Positions 53,943 through 64,000 of a stretch of 64,000 bases of DNA are shown in pieces. The translations under genes and the position numbers were made by a program. This stretch comes from Telopea speciosissima (taxonomy: Eukaryota > Streptophyta > Magnoliopsida > Proteales > Proteaceae): the NCBI RefSeq assembly GCF_018873765.1, contig NC_057925.1, positions 61,826,970 through 61,890,969 of the forward strand. Direction: 5' to 3'. The notes under the pieces are model-generated. The model was not told the DNA's origin and did not search any database. It saw only the letters and a program-made list of their open reading frames with translations. Each line of letters starts with the position of its first letter. Position 1 is the stretch's first letter.

Positions 53943-54589
53943 ACTTTCCTTACTTTTATTTTTACTTTTTATCAAAATGAATGTGATGTAGTTTTACACC
54001 CCAATTGTGTGGGGGAATCTCCTATCCTACACTAATCGTGGTACAAGAAACGGTTTCTTCTAATATAAGATCTACATGGTCAAGGAAGAGAGAGAGTGCC
54101 AATACCATGACCCACTTGATTAAGGATTCAAGATGGGAGTGGGCATGAGAAAACATTTCCACACTTCATGTTTAGAATGCTCGTTTTCATTATCCATAAT
54201 GTTAAAAAGAATCAAGGGTCATAAATCTTATCTTTTTATTCAAAGTCCAATACAACCTAGAGAGTCTCATCCAATTGTAAAAAGGGATGGAAGATCTCTT
54301 CACCACGAGTATGGTTTTGAAAATCGAAATTGGGATCAAATTGGTTAATGTCGATTTCAATCTGAATATACTAGAATCAGCCTCAACAACCATAAGATTG
54401 GCTGCTCAAATCTGAAAACTCAGCGATCTGGGGAGAAAAATCCTAGAATTAGCTAGATTGGAATATCCAGAATTGAGATTAGTCATAATCGATTCTAATA
54501 AGAAAAAGTTAATTCGAATATTCGATTCCAATTTTTAAAAAATGATCATGGGTGATGAAAAACTTGGTTAACCAAAAAGTAAAAGGTTT

Positions 54590-54682
54590 ACCAACAACTG
54601 CTTAACTCAGTTGGAGAGCCGTGGTGCGCTTCATGCCCATGCTCACCAAGAGGTCTCGAGTTCGAGTCTCTTGGTTGGTATC
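54590..54682 (+). mobile_element. tRNA-like SINE relic or tRNA pseudogene
   Basis: An A-box-like TTAACTCAGTTGGAGAGCC near 54603 and a B box GAGTTCGAGTCTC at 54658. The flanking CACCAAGAGGTCTC/GAGTCTCTTGGTTGG words can pair into an arm around the B box. The spacing is too long for a plain tRNA and no proper acceptor stem closes, so it is taken as a tRNA-derived repeat. It is followed by a C run at 54706-54718. Confidence 0.5.
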
Positions 54683-55441
54683 TTATCCCCTCCCCGGTTC
54701 GATCCCCCCCCCCCCCCCTCCTATCAACTATAAAAAGTAAAAGATTTTGTACACGACTGTATATATACAATCATGCCTTAACCCGTTGGATGAGGATAGG
54801 GGTAGATATGTAATAACACATTCAGCGGTTGAGCATGGTTTTATGCTCAACAAATAAACTTGAAGGATAACATAAATAAGCCTGCCTGACTGACTGTTCC
54901 AGTGGTTCACTGTATTCAAATAGTTTTGAACTTTTGATCTAATTTGTGAAGGAAGGAGTTCAAATTTGTGGTCATTGTAGCTTCCCAATCCCAGGTGGCA
55001 AATCAGGTTCTTTTGCTTCATTCCATTTCCGTCATTTCCGGCTTTGTTGGGAGGTAGGATGATATTTTCATCCTTCCAGTAGTCATGTTATGCTATCACA
55101 TTAAAATTCACATATTTAAATTTCGAGAATATTTTTGGTGGCTATTTTTGTAAACTTCATAAAAAGGCGATCGCAGAAGGGGCTGGGTCTTCCTCTTTGG
55201 TTACAGCACCACCGCTCGCTCGCGCGTGTGCTCTCACGCTCCCCTCTCTGTCTATCCCTCTCCTCTTTGGGTCCCTTCATTTTTCTCTCTCTTTCCGTTG
55301 CAAGGGAGACAACGTCGAGGGTTAGGGTTTTATCTGAGTATTTCTCTCTGGTTTATGATTCTTTTTATTTGGTTCGATTGAAGGGAAGAAGGGATCTCGA
55401 TTTCCCTGCGCTCAAGAAGGAACACGAAAAAGAAAAAGAAG

Positions 55442-58400
55442 ATGAGTGTGGATTCTGTCCCTTCGAACTCCCATGGCCACCTAGATGAGCAGATTTCTCA
55501 GCTTATGCAGTGCAAGCCTTTGTCCGAGCAAGAGGTTCCCTTATTGTCTTAGACTTTTCCTGCCATTTCCTTTTCAAATCCAGTCTGTTTGTCTGATGAA
55601 AAAAAAAAAAAAAAATTTCGACTTTTTTTTCCCGCCAAATGTTTGGTGTATTGTTCTTGATTCTTGTTTGAGCTGGTTTGATTCGTGTCTTTCTCTGCGG
55701 ATCTCCGTGATTTATGATTTTTTAAGTGTTTCCGTCTGGAAATATGATTTTGTTTGTTCATTTTGCTTTCATTTGTAAGTGATCTAGGATTTGGGTTCAG
55801 TTAGGGTTTTCTCTGGTGATTTGGGAGTGCAATTTGATGAGATCGTGGGTTTGTTGCCCTAGATTTGTTCTGTAAGTGAATCTAATCCGCCCTGTAGACC
55901 CCTGGCCACATCTGTAGGTTGAGGATCCGTTTTCGAAATTATATTGTGATCTCAAATTGAGTGTAGTTTATTGTGACGGATTAGGAAGCTGGTGCTTTAA
56001 TTCTTCTATGTATTCCACAATTCGGTTATTTTAGGTCGCTCGCTTTCTCTTTAAATTGTCGTGGTACCATAGGCAGGCATGAGTGGTTTATAGATGTATG
56101 TGGAAAGATGTACTTTTACATTTTTATCCTGCGGTTAAGTGGGGATCATTTCAAAGGATGTCTATTGATCCCAAACCTGGGTTACGAAGTTAGATCCTCT
56201 ATCCATTATTCCCTTTTTTTTTATTTATTTATTTTTTAATAACCTTACCCGGTTAAGAGTGTTTTGCCTATGTCTACTGAATTAATTCATTGCTTAGAAT
56301 GTGGAGAGACTCATGGCTTTGAGAGAAATATTACTTTTGAATCTCCCAACTCAAAATTTCTGCGGTTTCTGCCAAACTACACAGTACCCATATTACGCCT
56401 ATGGTCAGCCTGACAATTTTATTTTATTCTTTACTATTTTTTTTTAATTGGGTTTGAAGTTCTATGCAGTAAAAACTGCTCCAATCATCATACTTTAAGA
56501 AGGATTTACTTCCTCTCTTCAAGAAAAAAAGTGTTACTCTGAGACAGAGAGAGCATGCCTTAGTCTTTGGGGGAAACTAAATGTGGTGATTGAAGAGAAA
56601 AGAGCTATTGATGAAGCTGTGAGATGTGGCTATGGTGAGATACCGTGGGTGAGAAGCCCTGAGTGAGGATGATGTGCTGAGATAGCTCATACTATTCCCC
56701 CTTCTGTATCCCTTTCTTCTTCTTTCCTAACCTTCTTCATATGTAAACAAAGAAAATAACCACAAAAAAAGAGTTTCAGTTATTTAATTTTATTTCTTTT
56801 ATTGTATTGATCCTGTTGCAACCGATTTGCCGCTGGTTTCTGTGGTTCGAGGTCTAGTTTTCATTATATCTTCTTTATATAATTGTTGTTCTTTCTTCTC
56901 TTCCCTTTAACTTAACCTTACTAAACCTAAAGCATTTGAGTCTTAGAAGCATTTTTCTAGCTGGACCGTGCTGTTATTTGTCAGGTATTCTCCATGCTAA
57001 ACAATGGTTGGATTTAGTTTTTTTTGAGAAATTTTTGAATATTTTCCTTTTGATAAGCAACAACAGAAATTTATTTTTGTTTAAATTTAAATTAGTCAGA
57101 ATATTGTTCGGTATTTCTTAGTTGCAGTGTAAATAGGCTACACTTGGAGGACTTTGCATATTGAACTAAACTAGTGTCTTTTGATAGTATGAATAGCACT
57201 TTTTCTTGGAAAATGTTTTTTTCCTTCTACTGGCCTCATTCTAAGCATAGATTTATCACCATTATCTGCTATCCTGATACAGGTTCGAGCACTATGTGAG
57301 AAGGCCAAGGAGATTTTAATGGAGGAAAGCAATGTCCAGGTGCTGTCCTTTTCCTGATGTGTTTAACATATCCACTGTATTTTTTGTTAAATGCTTTGTA
57401 TATATAGCTTATTTATTTAGTTATTTTTGGATTTACCTGTTATGGGAAATGGGTTCCCTGACAGCCTGCCCAAGGAAGGCTTCTTGTGTGGACTTATATC
57501 TGCCACTTGGCAGATCATGGACAAGGGAGAAATCTTGTGGACAGGTAGGGTGCATGGTACCCCATCTGTTTGTCAAGTTTTGGCTGAATGACCATATAGA
57601 ATAGTAAAGCTTTGAACTCCCGCTGAATGACCATATAGAATAGTAAAGCTTTGAACTCCGATAAAAAGTCTAGTTTTTTGAAAAATGGTTAAAATAATTG
57701 GGTGGCTGAAAATACATGGAAAACAACAATTGATTAGGGAATAAATGATTTTGTTTGGCTGCAAACTTTGACTCGTGGCTGATTGAGACCATACGTTATC
57801 TATCCAATGGTTGGAACTGCCAAATAACTCTTCCATGTGGCATGACCGCGTGGCTAGTGTGGCTTTTCTAAAAGTTTGTTCTACTTTTTATATGTTGTGT
57901 ATAGGTCTAGCTGAATTTTTATACTTCATATGATAGTGCAAAATTACTTGATTATTGTTCAATGCCACCTGGGTGCATACTCTGTTGCTACAATTTTGTT
58001 GCTGCAATATATGAATGTTTGACATTCATTTCGGTTGAGTCAAAGCAACTAGGTTTGGTTCTTGGAATTGTAGTTAAAGCTTCCTACCAGTATTGGATGC
58101 TTTAGTTTTACATTACATTCGTTATTGAACTCATCAACTATCTGTTGGTATAGACTGTGGAGGCAGTGATTTTGTTTTCAAGTCTTGCCTTTAATACAAT
58201 CAACTTCAGGCAAATAAATTTGAAATAAAAATTTTACGAGGTTTTGGCATGGGGATTAAATTTGTTGTCATATTTCTTTGATGATGCCTTGGTGCCATCT
58301 TGAAGACTAAAGGAGCGCCAAGAAATGCGATCCAGACCGACTGTGAAGTTAAGAAGACAACTAATTTTTCATCATCCAAGCTTCCAAAAGGCTATGTGTC

Positions 58401-58825
58401 TATAAGTTTCTTGCTGTTGTTCCCAAAGAGGATTAATTATTTTTTGAGTTGAGTAGTCAATTGAACAAATTAGTTATTGATCTGAATAAACCCATAAAGG
58501 GCGTACACAGTGCACAAGGCTCCTGCCACTGTGGGGTCTGGGGAGGGTCATAATATACGCAGCCTTACCCCTGCTTTCGCAGAGAGGCTGTTTCCAGACT
58601 TGAACCCGTGACCACTTGGTCACAATGGAGCAACCTTACCGTTGCACCAAGCAATCTGAATAAGCTCATGATGAACTTAATTATTTTTCTTTTGTTTTAT
58701 ATTAATATTTTGCCCCTCCTAGATCTGCCTCTTTATTTGGTGTGGTTTCCATGTTTCCTACTCTTCTCATAAATTTTTGACTGAGTTCTTCAAGTGCATA
58801 TGGATCTTTGTTGTTGGCCTGCGAA

Positions 58826-58875
<50 letters not shown>

Positions 58876-59918
58876 AAGTAATCTGCCTTCACACTTTCAC
58901 AGAGGTGCCAAAATTGTATAGTGTTTGACTATTTTTGTTGTCTTTCTGCATTGCAGCCTGTAAAAAGCCCTGTGACAATCTGTGGTGATATTCATGGGCA
59001 ATTCCATGATCTTGCGGAACTTTTTCGAATTGGTGGGAAGGTACTTGTTTTGATTGCAGTGCCTTTTCCTGTTTAAACATAGGAGCAAGTTTAAGCAAGT
59101 ATCCCTCCTCCTCCCCCTTTCCCCCCCCCAAAAAAAAAAAAAAAAAAAAGAGTTCCTGTTGAAGGTTGAATTTCTTGTCAGGAAGATGTTTAGTTTATTA
59201 GAATAGATAGAAATGTCTTGAGATTTTACTTTGTGCTTGCCTGTGTGGGTACATATGTTGGTTTGTCTAATTTCTTTCTGATATTGGGTTGTTATTATTA
59301 TGTTTGGTTTTAAATCTTATGGTTTCTTTGTTTTTGATTGGTAGTGTCCAGATACCAATTACTTATTTATGGGAGATTATGTGGACCGTGGATATTACTC
59401 AGTTGAAACAGTAACGGTAAGTTCTAAGATGAAGGGTTCAGTGATATGTTTTACCATTGTGAAGATGATTAGTGTGGAAAGGTTAAACTAACAATGTTCC
59501 AACCAAATTATTGGGCCTTCTCATGCTCTAGGAAACTATACAAGTTTATGAGTTAATCACTGCATGCTGCGTGAGCACTTCCCTTTTTTGGTACTAAAAT
59601 GACCTTCACTGTGTTTTTTTGATAATGTGATGTCTTTACATCTTATAGTAATGCCCTGTAGGAATGATAATGGGAACATCGATATCAGTAACAAGTGCAG
59701 TATTTGAACTCATCAAAACACCCAATATATATATATTCCCCATCCTGAAAAATTGGCACACAGTGCTGTCATTTATATATATATATATATTCCCCATCCT
59801 GAAAAACTGGCACACAGTGCTGTCATTTCTATTATTTATTTCTCATGTTGCTTATTTGGTTTCCAGAACAGGGGCTTTCTGATGTTACCATTAAATAGCA
59901 TAATGTTAACCCCCTCCC

Positions 59919-59992
<74 letters not shown>

Positions 59993-62900
59993 GTGTGTGT
60001 GGATTCCGATTCAAATCAGGTTAATTTGATGGAATTGCCTACTTAACCCCAATTGATCCACTTTATGGGATTGGTTGATGAATCGACTGGAAAAAAAAAT
60101 AAAATAAAAAACAGACGGAAAAACAGTCTGCCGGATTTTCCACACTCTCTCTCTCTTCCTCTCTTGTATGAACAGATTTGGAGCATTTGCTGTCAACCCT
60201 GAACACCAGAATGCTTGAGCTTTTGGGTTGGGAAGTGGATTTGGAGCATTTGCCATTGACCTCAAACACAAGACTGCTGGAAGAGTAGTTGACCGTCAAC
60301 TTGTCACTTTGAAGGTCTTGAAGTCTCTTTTGTACAAGCTGATCAATCGGTAAATGCAAGATCGACAGAAATCTGATGGCTGAAGCAGCGGCTGCGGAAG
60401 CTTCGAGCATTTGATCTGGTTGGATTGGACTGGTTGGTGGTGGTGGTAGTAGTAGTAGTGGTAACACATTAATGGAACTCATTTAGAGCATGGGAGAGCA
60501 AACCCATTAGGAGAAATACGATTTCTATAACCTTGCCTCTGGAACTCTTCGTCCATATTCTCTGCTATCTTCCCCTGAGACTGAATATTTTATCTGCTGA
60601 AGCCGTAGAGAGACTGAATTCTCTGCAACTCTCTCTCCGTCTCTGTTCTCTGCCATCTTCATTTGTTGATGCCTCTGTTCTCTGAGTGCTTCGAGATCAT
60701 TGAGGTCTAGTGGGGTGTGTGGATCTTGGTGAATCATGGTGACTTTGATGAGTATTTTCTGTAAGTTTTCTGCAGAGATAGAGATATCTGTTTAGTGCCC
60801 AGTGCCTTACACAAGTTCCTACCTAGTACTCTCTAATCCTCCGTCTGCTGCTCCTCCCCCTCCCTCTGATGTGAGGTTGGGTCATGAATGACCTTACCCC
60901 AGGCAAGAACTCAAAATACAGTTAATAAACTCAGGTTCAAGTATTCATTTACATAAACAAAGCACTGACCCCAAATCGATTCCTTGGGAAGCGAAGATCC
61001 AGCAGTTGTCAATTAGTTTTCAAACTGATCTCATCCAGTTGGCTATGGGCCCACACGAACTATGAGTCATCCAATCCTCCTTTAAATCTGCAATCTCGAT
61101 GACTAATATCTTTCTCAAATAAGCTGGGTCGAGGGGGATGAACCTGGACAGGGTGCTTTTCTCTTCTCTCAACCACCATCGATCTACATCAACTCTCCCC
61201 ATCTTGAAAAAAACTTGTCCATGAGTTTGATAGAGATGTTGAATCAGACTTGCACGATCATCCTTTCAATGGGAAGTAGGATTCAGCAACCATTGACTCC
61301 ATCTGCTGTCCCTCCATGATTTTGATACCAATTTGATGTAAGATTGAGTCACAAATGACCTAACCCCAGACAGGATCTCAAAATACAGTTAATAAACTCA
61401 GGTTCAAGTACTCGATTACATAAACAAAGTACTGACCCGAAATTGATTCCTTGGGGAAGTAAGGGTCTAGTAGTTGCTGATTAGTCTTCAACTGATTTCA
61501 TCCAGCTGGCCATGGACCCCACACGAACTATAAGTAATCCTCCCTTAAATCAGCAATCTTGATGACTATTATCATTCCCAAATAAGCTGGGTCGAGGGGG
61601 ATGAACAGACAGATTGCTTTTCTTTTCTCTAAACTGCCATCGATCTACTTCACCCTCTCCTCTGTTTTGCCACACTCTCCCTCTTTCTAAGGGTGTCAAA
61701 TTGGAACCGGAACCGGACCGAATAAGCCGAACCAAACTGAATAAATGTGGTTATGGAATGTAGGTTTTGGTTCGAACTTGGGAACCGTGGTTCGAACCAA
61801 ATGTAAAAATAATATGAACCGAATGCAGATTGCAGAACGAACCGAATGCAGCAGGTTCGGTATGCATATCAAATTCCAGAACCAAATTGGTTCTTGGTTC
61901 AGTTTCGGTTCACACTAGCACTATCTTGAACCAAACCGATTGATAGCTTACCTCCTTCCCCCCTCCCTTCCTCTCTCTCTCCCTCCCTCTCCGGTTGCCC
62001 CTCCCTATGTATTTGAAAATCGTGCAAGACAATCACAGCCCTCAAGAATGACATATTTGTAGTAATTTTCAAATTATTTTGAAAACCCTTTTTACCGGAC
62101 TTGTGAACTTTTGGGAATAAGACAAGGGGCAATCCATAGATGGTCAAGATCCCTTGTTCTTCACACTAGTAGTTCATTTTGCTTTCAAAAGCGAAAAATT
62201 AATGCTCAATGGACATATTCAATGACTTCGATTTATTTGATTTGTTCAAGAGGATACTTCAGATGATCAACTGCATGTTACTGAAATTGTAGTTGGAAGT
62301 TCTTATTGTTTAATTTTTTTTTTTTATTAAGATCCTGTTTTTGGTCAATGGATAGACTTGAAGCAGCTAGTGGTCGGGCTTCGGGCTGTGGTTTTTTGCC
62401 TAGGGGCAAGGGAGTGTCTGATTGTATCATCTTTGTGGTTGATGACAGTCATTCTCTTGTACTTATATCTGGTCCATGCCATTCTGTTTCTGATTTGTGG
62501 AAGTTGCAAGAGAAAATGTTTGGCATAGTTGTGTTCATGGTGTACATTTTTTAGAAGATAGAGATTTTGTGCTGATGAATTAGTGGTCTTAGTAGGTAGG
62601 TTAATTTATGTGCTGAAACTGCCTCAGTGTTTTTAAGTGTGAATGCAATTTTCATTTTTGTATTTGGTGGATGTGGTAGCCTTTTTGAAGATACTGACTA
62701 ATTCTTTTATTCAGCTGCTGGTGGCCCTGAAAGTACGATATCCTCAACGAATTACAATTCTTAGGGGAAACCATGAAAGTCGTCAGGTATTTTGTTACCA
62801 TCAGATATTTCCAGTATGTTCCCTTTCTTTTTCTTTTTTTATTTTGGTTATTGGGGATCATTATTCCCATCGTTGGGTTATAGTTTCTTAATTGAGTTAC

Positions 62901-63154
62901 AAGTGGTGAACTGGGTCCAAATGTTATTGTGTACAATTATTGAACTTGCTTTTCGCCGAAGTGATTGCTTATTGTACTTTGCAAGTGTGCTTTTTGAGAA
63001 GTAATATGACTTGAACTTAATATGGTCCACCATACCTTTTTCTTTATTATTTTGAGTTGAATAGTTTGAGTAATGCATGATTTGCTGAATTTTCTTTATC
63101 TATTACATTGCAGATCACACAAGTTTATGGGTTTTATGATGAATGCCTGCGAAA
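55442..63154 (+). CDS. PP2A: Serine/threonine protein phosphatase 2A catalytic subunit, PP2A-3/4 type (5' six exons, 3' partial)
   Basis: Catalytic C subunit of PP2A, a two-metal phosphoserine/threonine phosphatase acting with A scaffold and B regulatory subunits. Exons: 55442-55534, 57283-57339, 58957-59040, 59345-59416, 62715-62786, 63114-63154; all are GT-AG and in phase, encoding residues 1-140. The last exon ends AA before GTGAGT, and the next exon (expected YGNANVWK) is beyond the window. Metal and phosphate-binding motifs are present: GDIHGQ 60-65, GDYVDRG 88-94, GNHE 120-123. The N-terminus ([40 protein letters not shown]) and the many introns place it in plant subfamily II (PP2A-3/4) rather than subfamily I. 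The 5' leader (55200-55310) is CT-rich. Intron 4 is 3.3 kb and contains a TRIM and an hAT-like element. Confidence 0.96.
57583..57660. repeat. 39-bp perfect tandem duplication (PP2A intron 2)
   Basis: The units 57583-57621 and 57622-57660 both run from GCTGAATGACCATATAGAAT to TTTGAACTCC and differ only at the final base. This is a recent local duplication. Confidence 0.95.
58490..58653 (-). mobile_element. Au SINE with 10-bp TSD (PP2A intron 2)
   Basis: Minus-strand copy: A box TGGTGCAACGG, B-box region GGGTTCAAGTC, body CAGCCTCTCTGCGAAAGCAG, end GGAGCCTTGTGCACTG. ATCTGAATAA flanks it at 58480-58489 and 58654-58663. Confidence 0.9.
58825..58876. repeat. (CT)n(CA)n microsatellite
   Basis: A perfect CT run to about 58850 followed directly by a CA run to 58876. 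It lies 80 bp before PP2A exon 3. Confidence 0.95.
59726..59828. repeat. About 50-bp tandem duplication with TA tracts (PP2A intron 4)
   Basis: TATATATTCCCCATCCTGAA through CACAGTGCTGTCATTT occurs twice with one internal A/C difference and different TA-tract lengths. Confidence 0.9.
59917..60001. repeat. (CT)n(TA)n(TG)n compound microsatellite
   Basis: A CT run, then about 26 TA units (59937-59988), then TG units. The TA length is likely to vary between individuals. Confidence 0.95.
60867..61652 (-). mobile_element. Miniature LTR retrotransposon (TRIM-like), family B
   Basis: A 786-bp element with LTRs of 325 bp (60867-61191) and 319 bp (61334-61652), beginning TGATGT and ending ACATCA/ACTTCA on the + strand. 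The perfect TSD CCCTC lies at 60862-60866 and 61653-61657. The 142-bp interior is non-coding. On the minus strand a PBS TGGTATCA lies 3 bp from the right LTR, and a purine tract AAGATGGGGAGAGT abuts the left LTR at + 61192-61205. The orientation is right to left. It has LTRs longer than, and unlike, TRIM family A at 19896-20308, so it is a separate family. It sits in PP2A intron 4, antisense to the gene. Confidence 0.88.
61688..61950. mobile_element. hAT-like non-autonomous element (PP2A intron 4)
   Basis: A 263-bp element with ends TAAGGGTGTCAAATTGGAAC and, reverse complement, TAAGCTATCAATCGGTTTGG. The flanking 8-bp TSD is CCTCTTTC/CCTCCTTC (7 of 8). The interior is rich in GGTTCG/CGAACC words. 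Its right end borders a CT-rich tract. Confidence 0.7.
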
Positions 63155-64000
63155 GTGAGTTATCTATTCACATCCTTGATCTGAGGAGTTGGTGCAAAAT
63201 TTATTGTTCCTTTTTAGTTAATGACAAATTGAACTTGAAGTCTTTTCCATGTGTTTCTAACTGTTATAGCTACTGCATCTTTTCTCCATTAAGCTTGCTT
63301 TTGTGTTCTCTGTTGGGGAAATAGGTTATTTTTGTCTAAAAAACTAGATTTCACTGGGATCTATATATGTGTTGAGAAGCGATTTGTTATTCACTTTTCC
63401 TTTTTCTGTCTTCTTCTTTTTAGGGTATTTAACTGCCTTCTTGCCAAGGAATTAAATCTTGGTTCTTTTGTGGGACTTGGCCAGCGCTTAAATCAAATAC
63501 AAATTGGTACTAATTCTATTAAATTGATTTCATGTTCAGATGATGTTAACTAGGTCGAGTCACTTGCACAAGGGTCCTTTAATCTATGTTCGTTCACCTT
63601 GTGTGAAGTGGGCCTTGGTTGGGATTTTTTCACTTTTTAGTCATGGGCTTGGTTTAGCATTAGCTGATTAGTTGAGCTTCTAAGTTTCTAGAGTCTTATG
63701 ATTCTCTGCGTGTCCTGTTCATTTGTTATTATCATAATATGTCAGGTCCCAATCCACTGTTAATCGTGTTATGATGGACTGCACATGTGGTCTCCAAATT
63801 TTTTTCCTTGGAGCATTGGCAAGTGTTTTGGATCTACACCTGATGAGTATTTTGATGGTTGGCATCAAGTCACTTGAGCAGAGTAGTTCATTATCTGCCA
63901 ATTCTGAACTTGTATAGTTGATGCACTTATGCGGGAATGATGCATCAAAGTCTCTGGTAGTGCGTTTGAGCATTTAATAATCTTCCTCAAGCCCAAGTCT
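63155..64000. other. PP2A intron 6, running off the window
   Basis: The donor GTGAGT at 63155 opens an intron with no further PP2A exon before 64000. Small open frames here show no PP2A sequence. Confidence 0.8.

Noticed and set aside
54590..54682. Functional tRNA gene
   Set aside because: A and B boxes are present, but spacing is too long and no acceptor stem closes; a tRNA-derived repeat fits better.
59753..60046. 97-codon frame across the TA microsatellite
   Set aside because: It translates to Ile/Tyr repeats from simple sequence; no domain is present.
63332..63553. Possible next PP2A exon around 63425
   Set aside because: The translation (VFNCLLAKELNLGSFVGL) does not match PP2A, and the expected YGNANVWK is absent.

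Overview
The window is nuclear DNA of a flowering plant, most likely a woody or early-diverging eudicot with large, repeat-filled introns. Evidence: GT-AG introns with conserved plant exon structure, plant-specific gene families (PORR protein, F-box/kelch SAGL1 type, plant DDX3-type helicase, plant PP2A subfamily II), and plant transposon families (Au SINE, Ty1/copia, RTE and L1-type LINEs, MULEs, TRIMs, hAT and Tourist MITEs). I cannot name the species.

Five real genes are visible. (1) 95-10234 (+) is the 3' ten exons of a major facilitator protein of the MFSD12/GPH-symporter type; its 5' end lies before the window. (2) 12331-16843 (-) is a two-exon F-box/kelch gene, the SAGL1 (At1g55270) orthologue type. 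(3) 21618-22904 (+) is an intronless PORR-domain organellar RNA-splicing factor, WTF9 type. (4) 40127-47106 (-) is a complete six-coding-exon DEAD-box helicase of the DDX3 group (plant RH11/RH37/RH52). (5) 55442-63154 and beyond (+) is the first six coding exons of a PP2A catalytic subunit (PP2A-3/4 type), cut by the window end. Every exon chain keeps frame across GT-AG junctions. The genes are ordinary housekeeping or regulatory neighbours and I see no sign that they form one pathway.

The rest is mobile DNA. The region 17.7-35.5 kb is a transposon cluster. It holds a 2.09-kb Pack-MULE (17738-19825) carrying fragments of three unrelated host genes, a TRIM (19896-20308), an RTE endonuclease relic, a 5'-truncated LINE tail, an Au SINE, and two long-TIR MULE-like elements lying 12 bp apart with interleaved target duplications (24959-26180 and 26193-27848). 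A decayed full-length Ty1/copia element (29161-34403, identical 5-bp TSD) and a fourth TIR element (34415-35522) follow. The introns of genes 1, 2, 4 and 5 carry Au SINEs, an interrupted RTE element, LTR fragments, a second TRIM with PBS, PPT and TSD (60867-61652) and an hAT-like element. The 47.1-55.4 kb intergenic region carries an hAT-like element, a Tourist-like MITE, a LINE tail with TSD, palindromic MITEs and a tRNA-like relic.

I did not find a convincing new biochemical system. The strongest unusual signals are the multi-gene Pack-MULE, the adjacent MULE pair and two distinct, structurally complete miniature LTR elements.
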